This document shows positions 47,288-56,113 of a stretch of 64,000 nt of DNA, piece by piece; position 1 is the stretch's first letter; each line of letters opens with the position of its first letter. The notes beneath the pieces are model-generated. The model was not told where the DNA came from and did not search any database. It saw only the letters and a program-made list of their open reading frames with translations. The position numbers were made by a program, and so were the translations under genes. This DNA is from Bordetella genomosp. 4 (GTDB lineage: Bacteria > Pseudomonadota > Gammaproteobacteria > Burkholderiales > Burkholderiaceae_B), in assembly GCF_002261185.1 (NCBI RefSeq), contig NZ_NEVQ01000003.1, forward strand, positions 62,001-126,000. The letters are read 5' to 3'.

Positions 47288-49025
47288 GAGCCACCTCACG
47301 AGCTGCCGGCGCGGCCTTGGCCACGGCGGGATCGGAATACACGTCTTCCTTGAATGGGGCGATACCCACGCGGTCGACGACATCAATAAAACGCTCCGCG
47401 TCGCTGTCACGCAACCGCAGATAAGTCTGGATCAAACGCTCGACGACATCGGGCACCTGCTCGCGAGCAAATGATGGCCCGATGATGCGGCCAATCGCTG
47501 CCCCGCCGCCTCGTGTGGATTGCAGATCCGGCAGCGGTTTCGCTGCGCCATTTTGGCGCCCGCCCAGCGTGACCTGATACCACTCTTCGCCGTTCTTATC
47601 GACGCCCAGAATGCCGATATGGCCGACGTGGTGATGGCCACAGGCGTTGATACAGCCCGAGATATTCAGATCGAGTTCGCCGATTTCGAACAGATAATCC
47701 AGATCGTCAAAACGCGCCTGGATGGCCTCGGCGACCGGAATGGACACGGCATTGGCCAAGGCGCAGAAATCACCGCCAGGGCAAGAAATGATGTTGGTCA
47801 GCAATCCGATGTTAGGCGTGGCCATGTTCAGCGCGCGCAGTTCTTCCCAGAGAGAGAACAGTTGAGAACGGCGCACGTCGGCCAGTACCAGGTTTTGCTC
47901 GTGCGAGACGCGAACCTCGCCATAGCCGTAACGCTCGGAGAGATCGGCGACGGCATCCATCTGGTCGGCCGTGATATCGCCGGGAGGCACGCCCGTGGGC
48001 TTCAGCGACAACGTTACGCTCGCGTAGCCTGGGATCTTGTGGTCGCGTACGTTCTTTTGCAGCCAGCGGGCAAAGGCAGGATGTGCGGCCGCATGCATTT
48101 CAGTCGGGTCGGGCTCGCCTGCAGCAGAGGCGTCATAGTCGGGCCACGTAAAGCGCTGTGCAATGGTGTCGACGTATTCCTGGGTCAGCGTGTCGGGGCC
48201 GCCCTTGATGAGTTGCCATTGTTCATCGACCTGCTCGGCATAGACCTCGGGTGTGAGTTCCTTGACCAGGATTTTGATACGCGCTTTGTATTTGTTGTCG
48301 CGTCGGCCATGCAGGTTGTAGACACGTAATGCCGCTTGCAAATACGTCAGCAGATGCTGCCATTCGACAAACGGATTGATCAGATGGCCCACCATGGGGG
48401 TACGGCCCAGGCCGCCACCGACCCAGACACGGAAACCGAGTACGCCATCGCGCTCGACAGCCTGCAGGCCGATGTCGTGGACGCCGACCGCGGCGCGGTC
48501 TTCTTCGGCGCCGCTGACGGCGATCTTGAATTTACGCGGCAGAAATGCGAATTCCGGATGCAACGTCGACCATTGGCGAATGATCTCGCACCACACGAGC
48601 GGATTGACCAGCTCGTCGGGGGCAACGCCTGCAAAATGGTCGGAGGTGGTGTTGCGTATGCAATTGCCGCTGGTCTGGATCGAGTGCATTTGGACCTTGG
48701 CCAATTCTGCCAGAATCGTCGGCACGTCTTCCAGCTTGGGCCAGTTGAATTGCATATTCTGGCGTGTGCTGAAGTGGCCGTAGCCACGATCCCACGTGCG
48801 GGCGATATGGGCCAGGGTGCGCAGTTGGCGCGCGGCCAGCAGGCCGTACGGAATCGCGATGCGCAGCATCGGCGCATGACGCTGAATGTACAGGCCGTTC
48901 TGCAGGCGCAGGGTACGGAAATCGTCTTCGGTTAGCTGACCATCGAGAAAGCGCTGCGTCTGGTCGGTGAACTGCGCGACACGTTGTTCTACAAGCTGTT
49001 GATCGACAGGGTCGTACACATACAT
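47280..49025 (-). CDS. cysI: nitrite/sulfite reductase haemoprotein, sulfite type
   Basis: This enzyme reduces sulfite to sulfide for cysteine synthesis with sirohaem and a 4Fe-4S cluster. The 581-residue protein has cysteine pairs in ISCPGGDFCALANA (about residues 410-417) and NISGCINACGHHHVGHIG (about 455-460), the cluster and sirohaem ligands. It is accompanied by DUF934. It ends 8 bp inside the DUF934 gene. The promoter must lie in the 211 bp before carbonic anhydrase. Confidence 0.92.
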   Translation of the reverse strand: MYVYDPVDQQLVEQRVAQFTDQTQRFLDGQLTEDDFRTLRLQNGLYIQRHAPMLRIAIPYGLLAARQLRTLAHIARTWDRGYGHFSTRQNMQFNWPKLEDVPTILAELAKVQMHSIQTSGNCIRNTTSDHFAGVAPDELVNPLVWCEIIRQWSTLHPEFAFLPRKFKIAVSGAEEDRAAVGVHDIGLQAVERDGVLGFRVWVGGGLGRTPMVGHLINPFVEWQHLLTYLQAALRVYNLHGRRDNKYKARIKILVKELTPEVYAEQVDEQWQLIKGGPDTLTQEYVDTIAQRFTWPDYDASAAGEPDPTEMHAAAHPAFARWLQKNVRDHKIPGYASVTLSLKPTGVPPGDITADQMDAVADLSERYGYGEVRVSHEQNLVLADVRRSQLFSLWEELRALNMATPNIGLLTNIISCPGGDFCALANAVSIPVAEAIQARFDDLDYLFEIGELDLNISGCINACGHHHVGHIGILGVDKNGEEWYQVTLGGRQNGAAKPLPDLQSTRGGGAAIGRIIGPSFAREQVPDVVERLIQTYLRLRDSDAERFIDVVDRVGIAPFKEDVYSDPAVAKAAPAAREVAHV

Positions 49026-49236
49026 GGCAAGTTGCCCTATTGGGGCGCCCGGTGGGGCGTAATGGAACCACTGACAACAAACGACGCTTAAGGCATGACA
49101 ATAAACGTCGCGGACGCAAAAGCGCGCCGCCAGGCGGCGCCGCTACATGCTATGTACATAACCGTAACAGGCGATATCCTCGGCTGTCTAAGTCATTTTC
49201 GTTATAAGAATAGAAGCCGGCCGAGGACTCAAACGG

Positions 49237-49893
49237 TCAATCTGCCGTGCCGGAAGCCTCCGGCTGGCAGGGGGCGAACTTTCCGCTTTCAGGGTCACGC
49301 AGGAACAGCAGGCCGGTGGCCACGCCGAAGTAGGCGCCGTGCAGTTCGATCTGGCCGGCTTCGACACGTCGGCGAATCGACGGGAAGGTCTGCAGGTTGC
49401 GCAAGCTGTGCTCGACCACGGCCCATTCCAGACGCTGGATATCCGTGGTGCGGTCGCCAGTGCGCGGCAGTGCATCGGCGACGGGGGTGATCTGCGACAT
49501 CCATTTGCCGACGAAGTCGATTTTGGTCAACGGTTCGGCGTCGTCGAACACCGCACGCACGCCGCCGCACGAGGCGTGGCCCAGCACGACGATGTGCTTG
49601 ACGTTCAGCGCGTTGACGGCGAATTCGATGGCCGCACTGGTGCCGTGATAGGACGAGGACTCGGCATCGCCCTCATAGGGCGGGACCAGGTTGGCGACGT
49701 TACGGATGACGAACATCTCGCCGGGGCCCGCATCGAAGATGACCTCGGGCGACACCCGGGAATCACAGCAGCCGATCAGCAGGATCTCGGGGTTTTGGCC
49801 CAATTCGCCCAGGGCTTCGTAGCGTTTGCGTTCATTGTGAAAGCGGCCGTCCAGAAAAGCCTGATAGCCGTCAGTAAGTCGTTTGGGGAACAT
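49237..49893 (-). CDS. can: beta-class carbonic anhydrase
   Basis: It interconverts CO2 and bicarbonate. The 218-residue enzyme has the zinc ligands Cys and Asp of CCDSRVSPEV and the His and Cys of VLGHASCGGVRAVF, with FVIRNVANLVPPYE between them. Bicarbonate from it could feed the PEP carboxylase encoded 10 kb away, but that is not shown by genetics here. A transcript would be single-gene. Confidence 0.94.
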   Translation of the reverse strand: MFPKRLTDGYQAFLDGRFHNERKRYEALGELGQNPEILLIGCCDSRVSPEVIFDAGPGEMFVIRNVANLVPPYEGDAESSSYHGTSAAIEFAVNALNVKHIVVLGHASCGGVRAVFDDAEPLTKIDFVGKWMSQITPVADALPRTGDRTTDIQRLEWAVVEHSLRNLQTFPSIRRRVEAGQIELHGAYFGVATGLLFLRDPESGKFAPCQPEASGTAD

Positions 49894-49979
49894 AGAAACT
49901 CCTTGTTGTTATGGCGAACGCACGACGTTATTTTCCCACAGCACGCTTACATCTAGCCTGCAGTTTTCTCTGTCCCCAT

Positions 49980-50315
49980 TTATTGGATCTGGATATCCTT
50001 GGCGCTAAAGCGTGTGAAATTCGTGGTGGTCGGCGTCTGCGAGTGCCAGCTTTCGCCGGGGGCGAGAGGGGTATCCCGGCGGCCTGTGACGCGGCCGATT
50101 TCCTTTCCCTGGGCGTCGTATAACGCGTAGGTGACCGACAGGCCCGTGACTGCAGTATCGCGATGGTTGGAGACGGTGCTGGTAATGATCCAGACGCCGT
50201 CGGCCTGGCGAGTGGCGCCCAGGTCCTGGATCGATACGCCGTGCGGCAGGCTGCTTTGCGCCGAGGCGCCGGCGCTGATCAGGGACAGCAGCAGGGAAGC
50301 GAGATACTTTTTCAT
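49980..50315 (-). CDS. periplasmic FxLYD-type protein, 111 aa
   Basis: A signal peptide (KKYLASLLLSLISAGASA, then QSS) leads a single beta-sandwich domain with TSTVSNHRDTAVTGLSVTYALYD, the FxLYD-like pattern, where the second strand reads YALYD. Such domains occur in exported proteins of unknown binding role. The ATG at 50315 has GAGGAGATTCCC upstream. The stop is 87 bp from the carbonic anhydrase start. Confidence 0.7.
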   Translation of the reverse strand: MKKYLASLLLSLISAGASAQSSLPHGVSIQDLGATRQADGVWIITSTVSNHRDTAVTGLSVTYALYDAQGKEIGRVTGRRDTPLAPGESWHSQTPTTTNFTRFSAKDIQIQ

Positions 50316-50439
50316 GGGAATCTCCTCGCCGCGGGAGCGGCTGGGTGTTTGCCATAAATTAAGGGGGGCTCGCCGATGATGCAATGGCCGATTGTGTTAG
50401 GAGTTTGCTATTTGCAAGGATGCGCCCCTCTGTGCGCTG

Positions 50440-51486
50440 TTATACCGTCGCGACAGGGGTAACTGGCGAGCCGACCGCGTGCGGCAATCGCAACGGAGGC
50501 GCGGTCAGCATGAACCGGTGCCGGCCATTGCTATGCAGCCATTCGGCCAGGTCCTTGAGGTACCACAGCTCTGCCAGGGGCAGGCCCAGTTTGAACAGGC
50601 AGTGATGATGCAGCGGCAGCATCGCGCGCGGACCTTGGCGATCACGGGCGGGATAGGCTTCGACGGCGTAGTTGTCGGCGCAGATGGCCGCGATGCCGCT
50701 GTCCGTGATCCACTGCAGCAACGCCGCATCGGTACCGTCCAGGGCTGCACCGTAGGTGTGCAGCACGTCGGCCTCGGGCTGGCCGGCCATCTCGATGATT
50801 TTTTCTGCGTAGCCGGTGCGCAGGACCAGCATGTCGCCGGATTCGATCGTGATGTTGTCGGCCTGTAAAACTTGCATGAGCTCGGCATGGCCGATCAAGG
50901 TGCGTCCGGTGCCGAAGTGGCGGGCCAGATCGACCAGCACGCCGCGTCCTTGTATGCCTTTCTGAGCGAGGTTTTCGATACCGAGCTTCAGGGCGGCCGA
51001 AGGGCCGCCGCTGTTGCAACCGCAGCCGGCATGGTCGCCGTCGGCCGGCCCGACGATGTCTACGCCGGCGCGGTAGCCGTTGTAGTAGCAGAGTTCGGCA
51101 CGGCCGTCGCCGTCTGCGTCGAACAGGGCGCCGACGTGTGCCAGGGAATCCCACTGGGTGGAGTACTGCATCGATAGCAGCACCTGATCGTCGCTCAAGA
51201 CGTCCACCGCGTCAGGGTTCAGATTGCGCAATGGAAAGTTCAGATAGGGCGTGTCTTGCAATCGCGTGGGGCTCAGCTGCGGCGGGTGGCGGCGCGGATT
51301 CAGGATGTTGCCGCCGGGCAGATCCAGGGGCAGCGACAGGCAGAACGTTTTGCCTGCCTGGATTTCGCGAGCGCCTTTGAGGACTTGAGCCTCGGTCAGC
51401 AGATTGAGCCGGCCCAGTTGATCGTCGGGGCCATAGTCGCCCCAGTTCGAGCCCTCTGGGCGTTGTTTCCAGCGTTGCATAGACAT
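50440..51486 (-). CDS. cyclase family (kynurenine formamidase-like) hydrolase
   Basis: The 348-residue protein has the cyclase-family core: TQWDSLAHVGALFDADGDG. The usual HxGxHxD motif reads H-V-G-A-L-F-D, with the middle His replaced, which is seen in some members. LVDLARHF and DNYAVEAYP follow. It may open a ring or lactone-like amide in aromatic breakdown. Placed beside pcaD and catC, it may act on a related aromatic or amide substrate. Substrate is not assigned. Confidence 0.72.
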   Translation of the reverse strand: MSMQRWKQRPEGSNWGDYGPDDQLGRLNLLTEAQVLKGAREIQAGKTFCLSLPLDLPGGNILNPRRHPPQLSPTRLQDTPYLNFPLRNLNPDAVDVLSDDQVLLSMQYSTQWDSLAHVGALFDADGDGRAELCYYNGYRAGVDIVGPADGDHAGCGCNSGGPSAALKLGIENLAQKGIQGRGVLVDLARHFGTGRTLIGHAELMQVLQADNITIESGDMLVLRTGYAEKIIEMAGQPEADVLHTYGAALDGTDAALLQWITDSGIAAICADNYAVEAYPARDRQGPRAMLPLHHHCLFKLGLPLAELWYLKDLAEWLHSNGRHRFMLTAPPLRLPHAVGSPVTPVATV

Positions 51487-51501
51487 GCCTCCCTGACTGG
51501 T

Positions 51502-52281
51502 TTATGCCGTGAGAAAGTCCACAAGCGCGCGGGTGTAGGCTTGCGGCTGTTCCCAATTGGCGATGTGCGAGGTGTTCAGTTCCAGGTACTGAGCGCCTGC
51601 GATACCGGCCTGGAGTTCGCGGCCGTTTTCCGGTGTGGTCGCGGGGTCCTGAGTGCCGGCGATGACCAGGGTGGGAACTTTGATTTCGGACAGACGTGTC
51701 CGCAGGTCGGCATCACGCAAGGCCGCGCAGTTGGCGCTGTAGCCCTCGTTGGAGGTACGGCGCAGCATGTCGACCAGCACTTGGGTCAGGCCGGGCTGAG
51801 CGGCGCGGAAATCGTCCGTCAACCAGCGTTCAACCAGGCTGGGCGCCATGTTTTCCAGGCCGTTTTGCGCGACGGCTTCGATGCGGCTGGTCCAGCCTTC
51901 GGCGCTGCCAATGCGGGCAGCCGTGTTGGACAACACCAGCTTGCGCACGCGTTGCGGATGATCCAGCGCCAGTTGCAGGCCGGTGGGCCCGCCCATCGAC
52001 AGGCCGCAGAAGCTCGCCTGATCGATATTCAGGTGGTCGAGCAGTTCGGCGACGTCGCCCGCCAGTTGCGAGAACGTGTATTCGCCCGCCGGGACTGACG
52101 ATTTGCCGTGGCCGCGGGTGTCGTAGCGCAGTACGCGGAAGTGTTGCGACAAGGCCGGGATCTGGCGCGCCCACATGTCGGAACTTGTGCCGAGCGAATT
52201 GGAGAGCACCAGCACGGGCGCATCGGCGGGACCGTCGATGACATAGTACAGGCGGGCCTGGCTGAGATCAGCGTAAGACAT
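51502..52281 (-). CDS. pcaD: 3-oxoadipate enol-lactonase
   Basis: This alpha/beta hydrolase opens 3-oxoadipate enol-lactone to 3-oxoadipate. The 259-residue protein has the oxyanion region LSNSLGTSSDMWARQ, the nucleophile elbow FCGLSMGGPTGL, a catalytic Asp in VIAGTQDPATTPE and the His of LNTSHIANWEQP. The ATG at 52281 matches the usual start. It shares an operon with catC and pcaIJ. Confidence 0.88.
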   Translation of the reverse strand: MSYADLSQARLYYVIDGPADAPVLVLSNSLGTSSDMWARQIPALSQHFRVLRYDTRGHGKSSVPAGEYTFSQLAGDVAELLDHLNIDQASFCGLSMGGPTGLQLALDHPQRVRKLVLSNTAARIGSAEGWTSRIEAVAQNGLENMAPSLVERWLTDDFRAAQPGLTQVLVDMLRRTSNEGYSANCAALRDADLRTRLSEIKVPTLVIAGTQDPATTPENGRELQAGIAGAQYLELNTSHIANWEQPQAYTRALVDFLTA

Positions 52282-52337
52282 ATGAAAAATCCTGGGTGCT
52301 GTGGAAAGCTTGTCGGGCAATGGTCGATGGATGCGGA

Positions 52338-52634
52338 CTACAGCATCAATTCGCCGCCGACGTAGGCTTTGCGCCAACGTGTGATGGTGACGCGTTCGAA
52401 CAGGTCGGCCTGGGCAAAGGGATCTGCCGCGATAAAGGCTTCGGTTTCCGCTCGGGTATCCAGATCGACCACATAGAGGCCGCCGCCTGCATCGGAGCCA
52501 TCGTCATTGAGTTTTGCGCCGCAAGCCAATAGCAGCGCTTTGTTGGCCGCCAGGTATTCCAGATGGGCCGGGCGATGCGCCTGGCGCACAGCTTGATGGT
52601 TCGGCTTGTCGAAGGTTTCGATGATGTAAGGCAT
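52338..52634 (-). CDS. YciI-like protein
   Basis: The 98-residue protein has the YciI pattern: RPAHLEYLAANKALLLACG with a conserved His, then DPFAQADLFERVTITRW. YciI proteins form a ferredoxin-like fold and may dehalogenate or isomerise small aromatic products. Its place inside the muconolactone/oxoadipate operon implies a part in that pathway, not proven. Confidence 0.8.
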   Translation of the reverse strand: MPYIIETFDKPNHQAVRQAHRPAHLEYLAANKALLLACGAKLNDDGSDAGGGLYVVDLDTRAETEAFIAADPFAQADLFERVTITRWRKAYVGGELML

Positions 52635-52657
52635 GTGGGGCTCCGTGGTCGATGGGC

Positions 52658-52933
52658 TTAGATAGCCGAGGGGTGACGCGCCAGTGCAGTGACCTGAATA
52701 TCCATGTACGGGAACAGCGGCAGCGACGACAACAGTTGATGCAGTTCATCATTGTTTTCAACGTCGAAAATGCTGACGTTGGCGTAGCGGCCGACGACGC
52801 GCCACAGGCTGACCCATTTTCCATCGCGTTGCAGCTGTTGCGCCAGGGCTTTTTCGTCGGCCTTGAGTTTGTCGGCGCGCTCGGCAGGCATGTCTACGGG
52901 CAGGTTTACTTGCATTTGGACCATGAACAGCAT
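52658..52933 (-). CDS. catC: muconolactone delta-isomerase
   Basis: The 91-residue enzyme converts muconolactone to 3-oxoadipate enol-lactone, the substrate of the neighbouring pcaD product. It has the family pattern VNLPVDMPAERADKLKADEK, then GKWVSLWRVVGRYANVSIFDV and LHQLLSSLPLFPYM. Length is typical. ATG 52933 is preferred to one four codons earlier. Confidence 0.92.
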   Translation of the reverse strand: MLFMVQMQVNLPVDMPAERADKLKADEKALAQQLQRDGKWVSLWRVVGRYANVSIFDVENNDELHQLLSSLPLFPYMDIQVTALARHPSAI

Positions 52934-52966
52934 GGCAGACTCCAATTAAAAAGGTTTGATGCTGAT

Positions 52967-53611
52967 TTATTGAGCGAATTTCAAAGGCAGGCCCGTCAGG
53001 CGCAGCAACTCGTCGGCTGTGATGTCGCCAAACATGTCGATGACTTTGACTTCGCCGTTGCGGATGTCAAAGACTGCCACGTCGGTATAGACACGCGAGA
53101 CGCAGCGCACGCCGGTCAGCGGATAGGTGCATTCGGCAACCAGTTTGCTCTGGCCGTCGCGGGTGAGTAATTCCATCATCACAAAGACGTCTTTTGCGCC
53201 GATGGCCAGGTCCATCGCGCCGCCGACTGCGGGGATGGCATCCGGTGCACCGGTGTGCCAGTTGGCCAGGTCGCCGTGTTGCGAAACCTGAAACGCACCG
53301 AGCACGCAGATGTCCAGATGGCCGCCGCGCATCATGGCAAACGAATCGGCATGATGAAAGAACGAGCAGCCCGGCAACTCCGTGACGGGTTGCTTGCCGG
53401 CATTGATGAGGTCGTAGTCTTCTTCGCCTTTGGCGGGGGCGGGCCCCATGCCCAGCATGCCGTTTTCGGTATGCAGGATGATGTCGCGGTCCGTCGGCAA
53501 ATAGTTGGCGACCAGCGTGGGCAGGCCGATGCCGAGGTTGACGTAGGCGCCTTCGGGGATGTCTTGGGCGACGCGTGCGGCGATCTGGTCGCGGGTCAGT
53601 TTGCTGCTCAT
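52967..53611 (-). CDS. pcaJ: 3-oxoadipate CoA-transferase, beta subunit
   Basis: With the alpha subunit this enzyme moves CoA from succinyl-CoA to 3-oxoadipate. The 214-residue subunit has the nucleophilic Glu region ILHTENGMLGMGP and GGAMDLAIGAKDV. It overlaps the alpha gene by 4 bases (ATGA). It could also be a general 3-oxoacid CoA-transferase; the neighbouring catC and pcaD favour pcaJ. Confidence 0.87.
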   Translation of the reverse strand: MSSKLTRDQIAARVAQDIPEGAYVNLGIGLPTLVANYLPTDRDIILHTENGMLGMGPAPAKGEEDYDLINAGKQPVTELPGCSFFHHADSFAMMRGGHLDICVLGAFQVSQHGDLANWHTGAPDAIPAVGGAMDLAIGAKDVFVMMELLTRDGQSKLVAECTYPLTGVRCVSRVYTDVAVFDIRNGEVKVIDMFGDITADELLRLTGLPLKFAQ

Positions 53612-54291
53612 TGTTGCTCCTTGGCCGCCGGGGCGATTTGCACGACGCGTTGAACAAAGATGCCGGGGGTGACGACGGTCTCGGGATTGAGTTCACCGAG
53701 TTCTACCGTTTCGCGGACCTGGGCGACGGCGATGCGCGCGGCGCTGGCCATGATGGGACCGAAATTACGTGCGGTCTTGCGATAGACCAGGTTGCCCCAG
53801 CGGTCGCCGCGCTCGGCCTTGATCAGCGCGTAATCGGCGTGCAAGGGGTATTCCAATACATAGTGGCGGCCGTTGATTTCGCGGGTCTCTTTGCCCTCGG
53901 CCAGTGGCGTGCCGTAGCCTGTGGGCGTAAAGAACGCGCCGATACCGGCGCCGGCTGCGCGGATGCGTTCGGCCAGGTTGCCTTGCGGAACCAGTTCGAG
54001 TTCGAGCTTGCCGCTGCGATACAGGCCGTCAAATACTTGCGAGTCCGATTGGCGCGGGAACGAGCAAATGATTTTGCGTACACGGCCAGCAGCAAGCAAT
54101 GCCGCCAGGCCGGTCGTGCCATTGCCTGCGTTGTTGTTGATGATGGTGAGATCTTTGGCGCCCTGTTCCAGCAGGGCATCGATCAGTTCCATGGGCTGGC
54201 CGGCGGTGCCGAAGCCTCCGATCATGACGGTGGCGCCGTCGGGTACGTCCGCTAAGGCGGCCGCCGCATTTGCAACGAGCTTTGAGATCAT
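53608..54291 (-). CDS. pcaI: 3-oxoadipate CoA-transferase, alpha subunit
   Basis: This 227-residue subunit has the CoA-binding VMIGGFGTAGQPMELIDALLEQG and the later GKETREINGRHYVLEYPLHADYALI. ATG 54291 is used. It is the first gene of the pca/cat operon, opposite to the IclR regulator, and is preceded by two 15-bp palindromes at 54329-54362. Confidence 0.87.
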   Translation of the reverse strand: MISKLVANAAAALADVPDGATVMIGGFGTAGQPMELIDALLEQGAKDLTIINNNAGNGTTGLAALLAAGRVRKIICSFPRQSDSQVFDGLYRSGKLELELVPQGNLAERIRAAGAGIGAFFTPTGYGTPLAEGKETREINGRHYVLEYPLHADYALIKAERGDRWGNLVYRKTARNFGPIMASAARIAVAQVRETVELGELNPETVVTPGIFVQRVVQIAPAAKEQQ

Positions 54292-54328
54292 GGGGTGAGT
54301 CCGCAATAAAAAGGGCGTGTCATAATTT

Positions 54329-54362
54329 GTTCTTAATTAGAACTTTCGTTCTTTTGAAGAAC
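54329..54362. promoter_or_regulatory. two 15-bp palindromes between pcaI and the IclR gene
   Basis: GTTCTTAATTAGAAC (54329-54343) and GTTCTTTTGAAGAAC (54348-54362) are perfect or near-perfect palindromes with centres 19 bp apart. They lie in the shared promoter region and are the best candidate sites for the divergent IclR-type regulator. Confidence 0.6.
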
Positions 54363-54453
54363 ATCGTTTCATGGTGACCGGGAGGTGTCAAGGCGGTAGC
54401 GCCAAACGTCTCACGGCGTGGATATCCGGACTTGCGCGGACATGGTTACAGAT

Positions 54454-55230
54454 ATGGAAAATACTCAACAACCCAGTGACAGCTATGTGCAGTCGTTTGC
54501 GCGCGGGCTGTCGGTGATCAGGGCGTTCGGACCGCAGCGGCCGCAGATGACCTTGTCGGAAGTTGCGGCGCAATGCGGGTTGACGCGCGCTGGAGCGCGC
54601 CGCATCCTGTTGACCCTGGAGCACCTGGGCTATGTCGCTGTCGAAGGGCGCCAGTTTTCCTTGACGCCGCGCATCCTGGAGTTGGGCTATTCCTATTTGT
54701 CGGCCACGCCCTTGTGGGATCTGGCCTTGCCCTATATGGAAGAGGTTGCCGAGGCGACGCGCGAATCGTGTTCGGTGTCGGTGCTCGATGGCACGGATAT
54801 CGTGTACATCCTGCGCCTGTCCATGCATAAGGTCATGAGCATCAATCTGGCCGTAGGCAGCCGCTTGCCTGCGTGGGTGACTTCGATGGGCCGTGTGTTG
54901 CTGGCGGGTTTGCCTGCTGCGGAACAAGACCGGGTGCTGGCGGCCAGCGATATTCGGGCGCACACGGCGCATACGGTCACCAGCATGGCCGATTTGAAAC
55001 GCATGCTGGCGCAAGTCCGTGTTGATGGCTATGCCTGCGTGGTGCAAGAGCTGGAGCCCGGTTTGCAATCGGTGGCCGTGCCCATCATGGATCGCACGGG
55101 TCGCGTGATTGGCGCGATGAACGTCAGTGGTCATGCGAACCGATACTCGCGCGACGCCATGCTGGAGGCGTTCCTGCCGCCACTGCGTCACGCTGCGGAT
55201 CAGATCAACCAAGCACTGCGGCGCCGTTGA
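54454..55230 (+). CDS. pcaR: IclR-family regulator, PcaR-like
   Basis: The 258-residue protein has an N-terminal winged helix (FARGLSVIRAFGPQRPQMTLSEVAAQCGLTRAGARRILLTL) and the IclR ligand domain (SVSVLDGTDIVYILRL and LPAWVTSMGRVLLAG). It is divergent from pcaI, with two palindromic operators between. It likely activates or represses the pca/cat operon with a pathway intermediate. Start choice is uncertain: ATG 54454 is used, with ATG 54442 and GTG 54418 upstream in frame. Confidence 0.85.
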   Translation: MENTQQPSDSYVQSFARGLSVIRAFGPQRPQMTLSEVAAQCGLTRAGARRILLTLEHLGYVAVEGRQFSLTPRILELGYSYLSATPLWDLALPYMEEVAEATRESCSVSVLDGTDIVYILRLSMHKVMSINLAVGSRLPAWVTSMGRVLLAGLPAAEQDRVLAASDIRAHTAHTVTSMADLKRMLAQVRVDGYACVVQELEPGLQSVAVPIMDRTGRVIGAMNVSGHANRYSRDAMLEAFLPPLRHAADQINQALRRR

Positions 55231-55368
55231 GGCTCGAGGGGCGGGCATTGAATGCCGGCGCGTCTGCGCGCATGCGACGCTGCGATATCTCTCAGCCGAC
55301 GTAGCCCTGGGAGATATCGTTGCGGAGACGGAATCGCTGCGCATTGTTGCAACCATGAGGCTGATCAA

Positions 55369-56094
55369 TCAGATCGGCGCGACGCCGAGTGTGGTGCCGC
55401 CGCAGACGTACAGCATCTGTCCCGTGACAAAGCCATTGTCGGGCGATAGAAAGAACATCGCAGCCCGCGCAACGTCTTCCGGTGTGCCGAGACGTTTGAC
55501 GACGATGCTGTTGATGATGCGCTCCGTTTGCGGCGCGCCATCGGGATTGCTGTTGCGAAACAGGTCAGTGGCAATCGGGCCGGGGCCGATCGCATTGACA
55601 GTGATGCCGTCGCCGCCCAGCTCCATGGCCAACGTGCGCGTCAGTCCTACCAGGCCAGCCTTGGTGGCCGAGTACACCACGCGATCGGGCTTGCCCAGCG
55701 CAGCGCGCGACGACATGTTGACGATGCGGCCAAAGCCGGCCTCGCGCATGTCGGGCAATACGGCCTGCACCAGAATCATGGCGGTGCGCAGGTGCAGGGC
55801 GACGACATAATCCAGATCCGCCAGCGTGGCCGTATCGGCGGTGCCGGGGCGCGTCGCGCCTGCGTTGTTGACCAGGCCAACGATGGCATGATCACGCGTG
55901 GCCTGTGCGGCGGCGGCTTTGGTTTGTGCTTCGTCGGTCAGATCTGCCTGGATCGACACCAGGCCCTCGGGCGGATTCTCGGGCAGACGATAGTCGATGT
56001 TGACGACGCGGTGTCCGGCATCGAGCAGGGGCCGCACAATAGCGGCTCCGATGCCGGCGCTGCCGCCGGTGACGAGATAAGCCTGGGGTTTCAT
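55369..56094 (-). CDS. SDR-family oxidoreductase (3-oxoacyl-ACP/3-hydroxyacyl reductase type)
   Basis: The 241-residue protein has the NAD(P) site TGGSAGIG, the NNAG motif (VNNAGAT) and active-site Ser-Tyr-Lys in IVNMSSRAALGKPDRVVYSATKAG, followed by NAIGPGPIATDL. The set with an AtoE-like transporter and 3-hydroxyacyl-CoA dehydrogenase points to short-chain hydroxy acid use. Cofactor and substrate are not assigned. Confidence 0.85.
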   Translation of the reverse strand: MKPQAYLVTGGSAGIGAAIVRPLLDAGHRVVNIDYRLPENPPEGLVSIQADLTDEAQTKAAAAQATRDHAIVGLVNNAGATRPGTADTATLADLDYVVALHLRTAMILVQAVLPDMREAGFGRIVNMSSRAALGKPDRVVYSATKAGLVGLTRTLAMELGGDGITVNAIGPGPIATDLFRNSNPDGAPQTERIINSIVVKRLGTPEDVARAAMFFLSPDNGFVTGQMLYVCGGTTLGVAPI

Positions 56095-56113
56095 GATGGA
56101 CTCCTCGGATCGG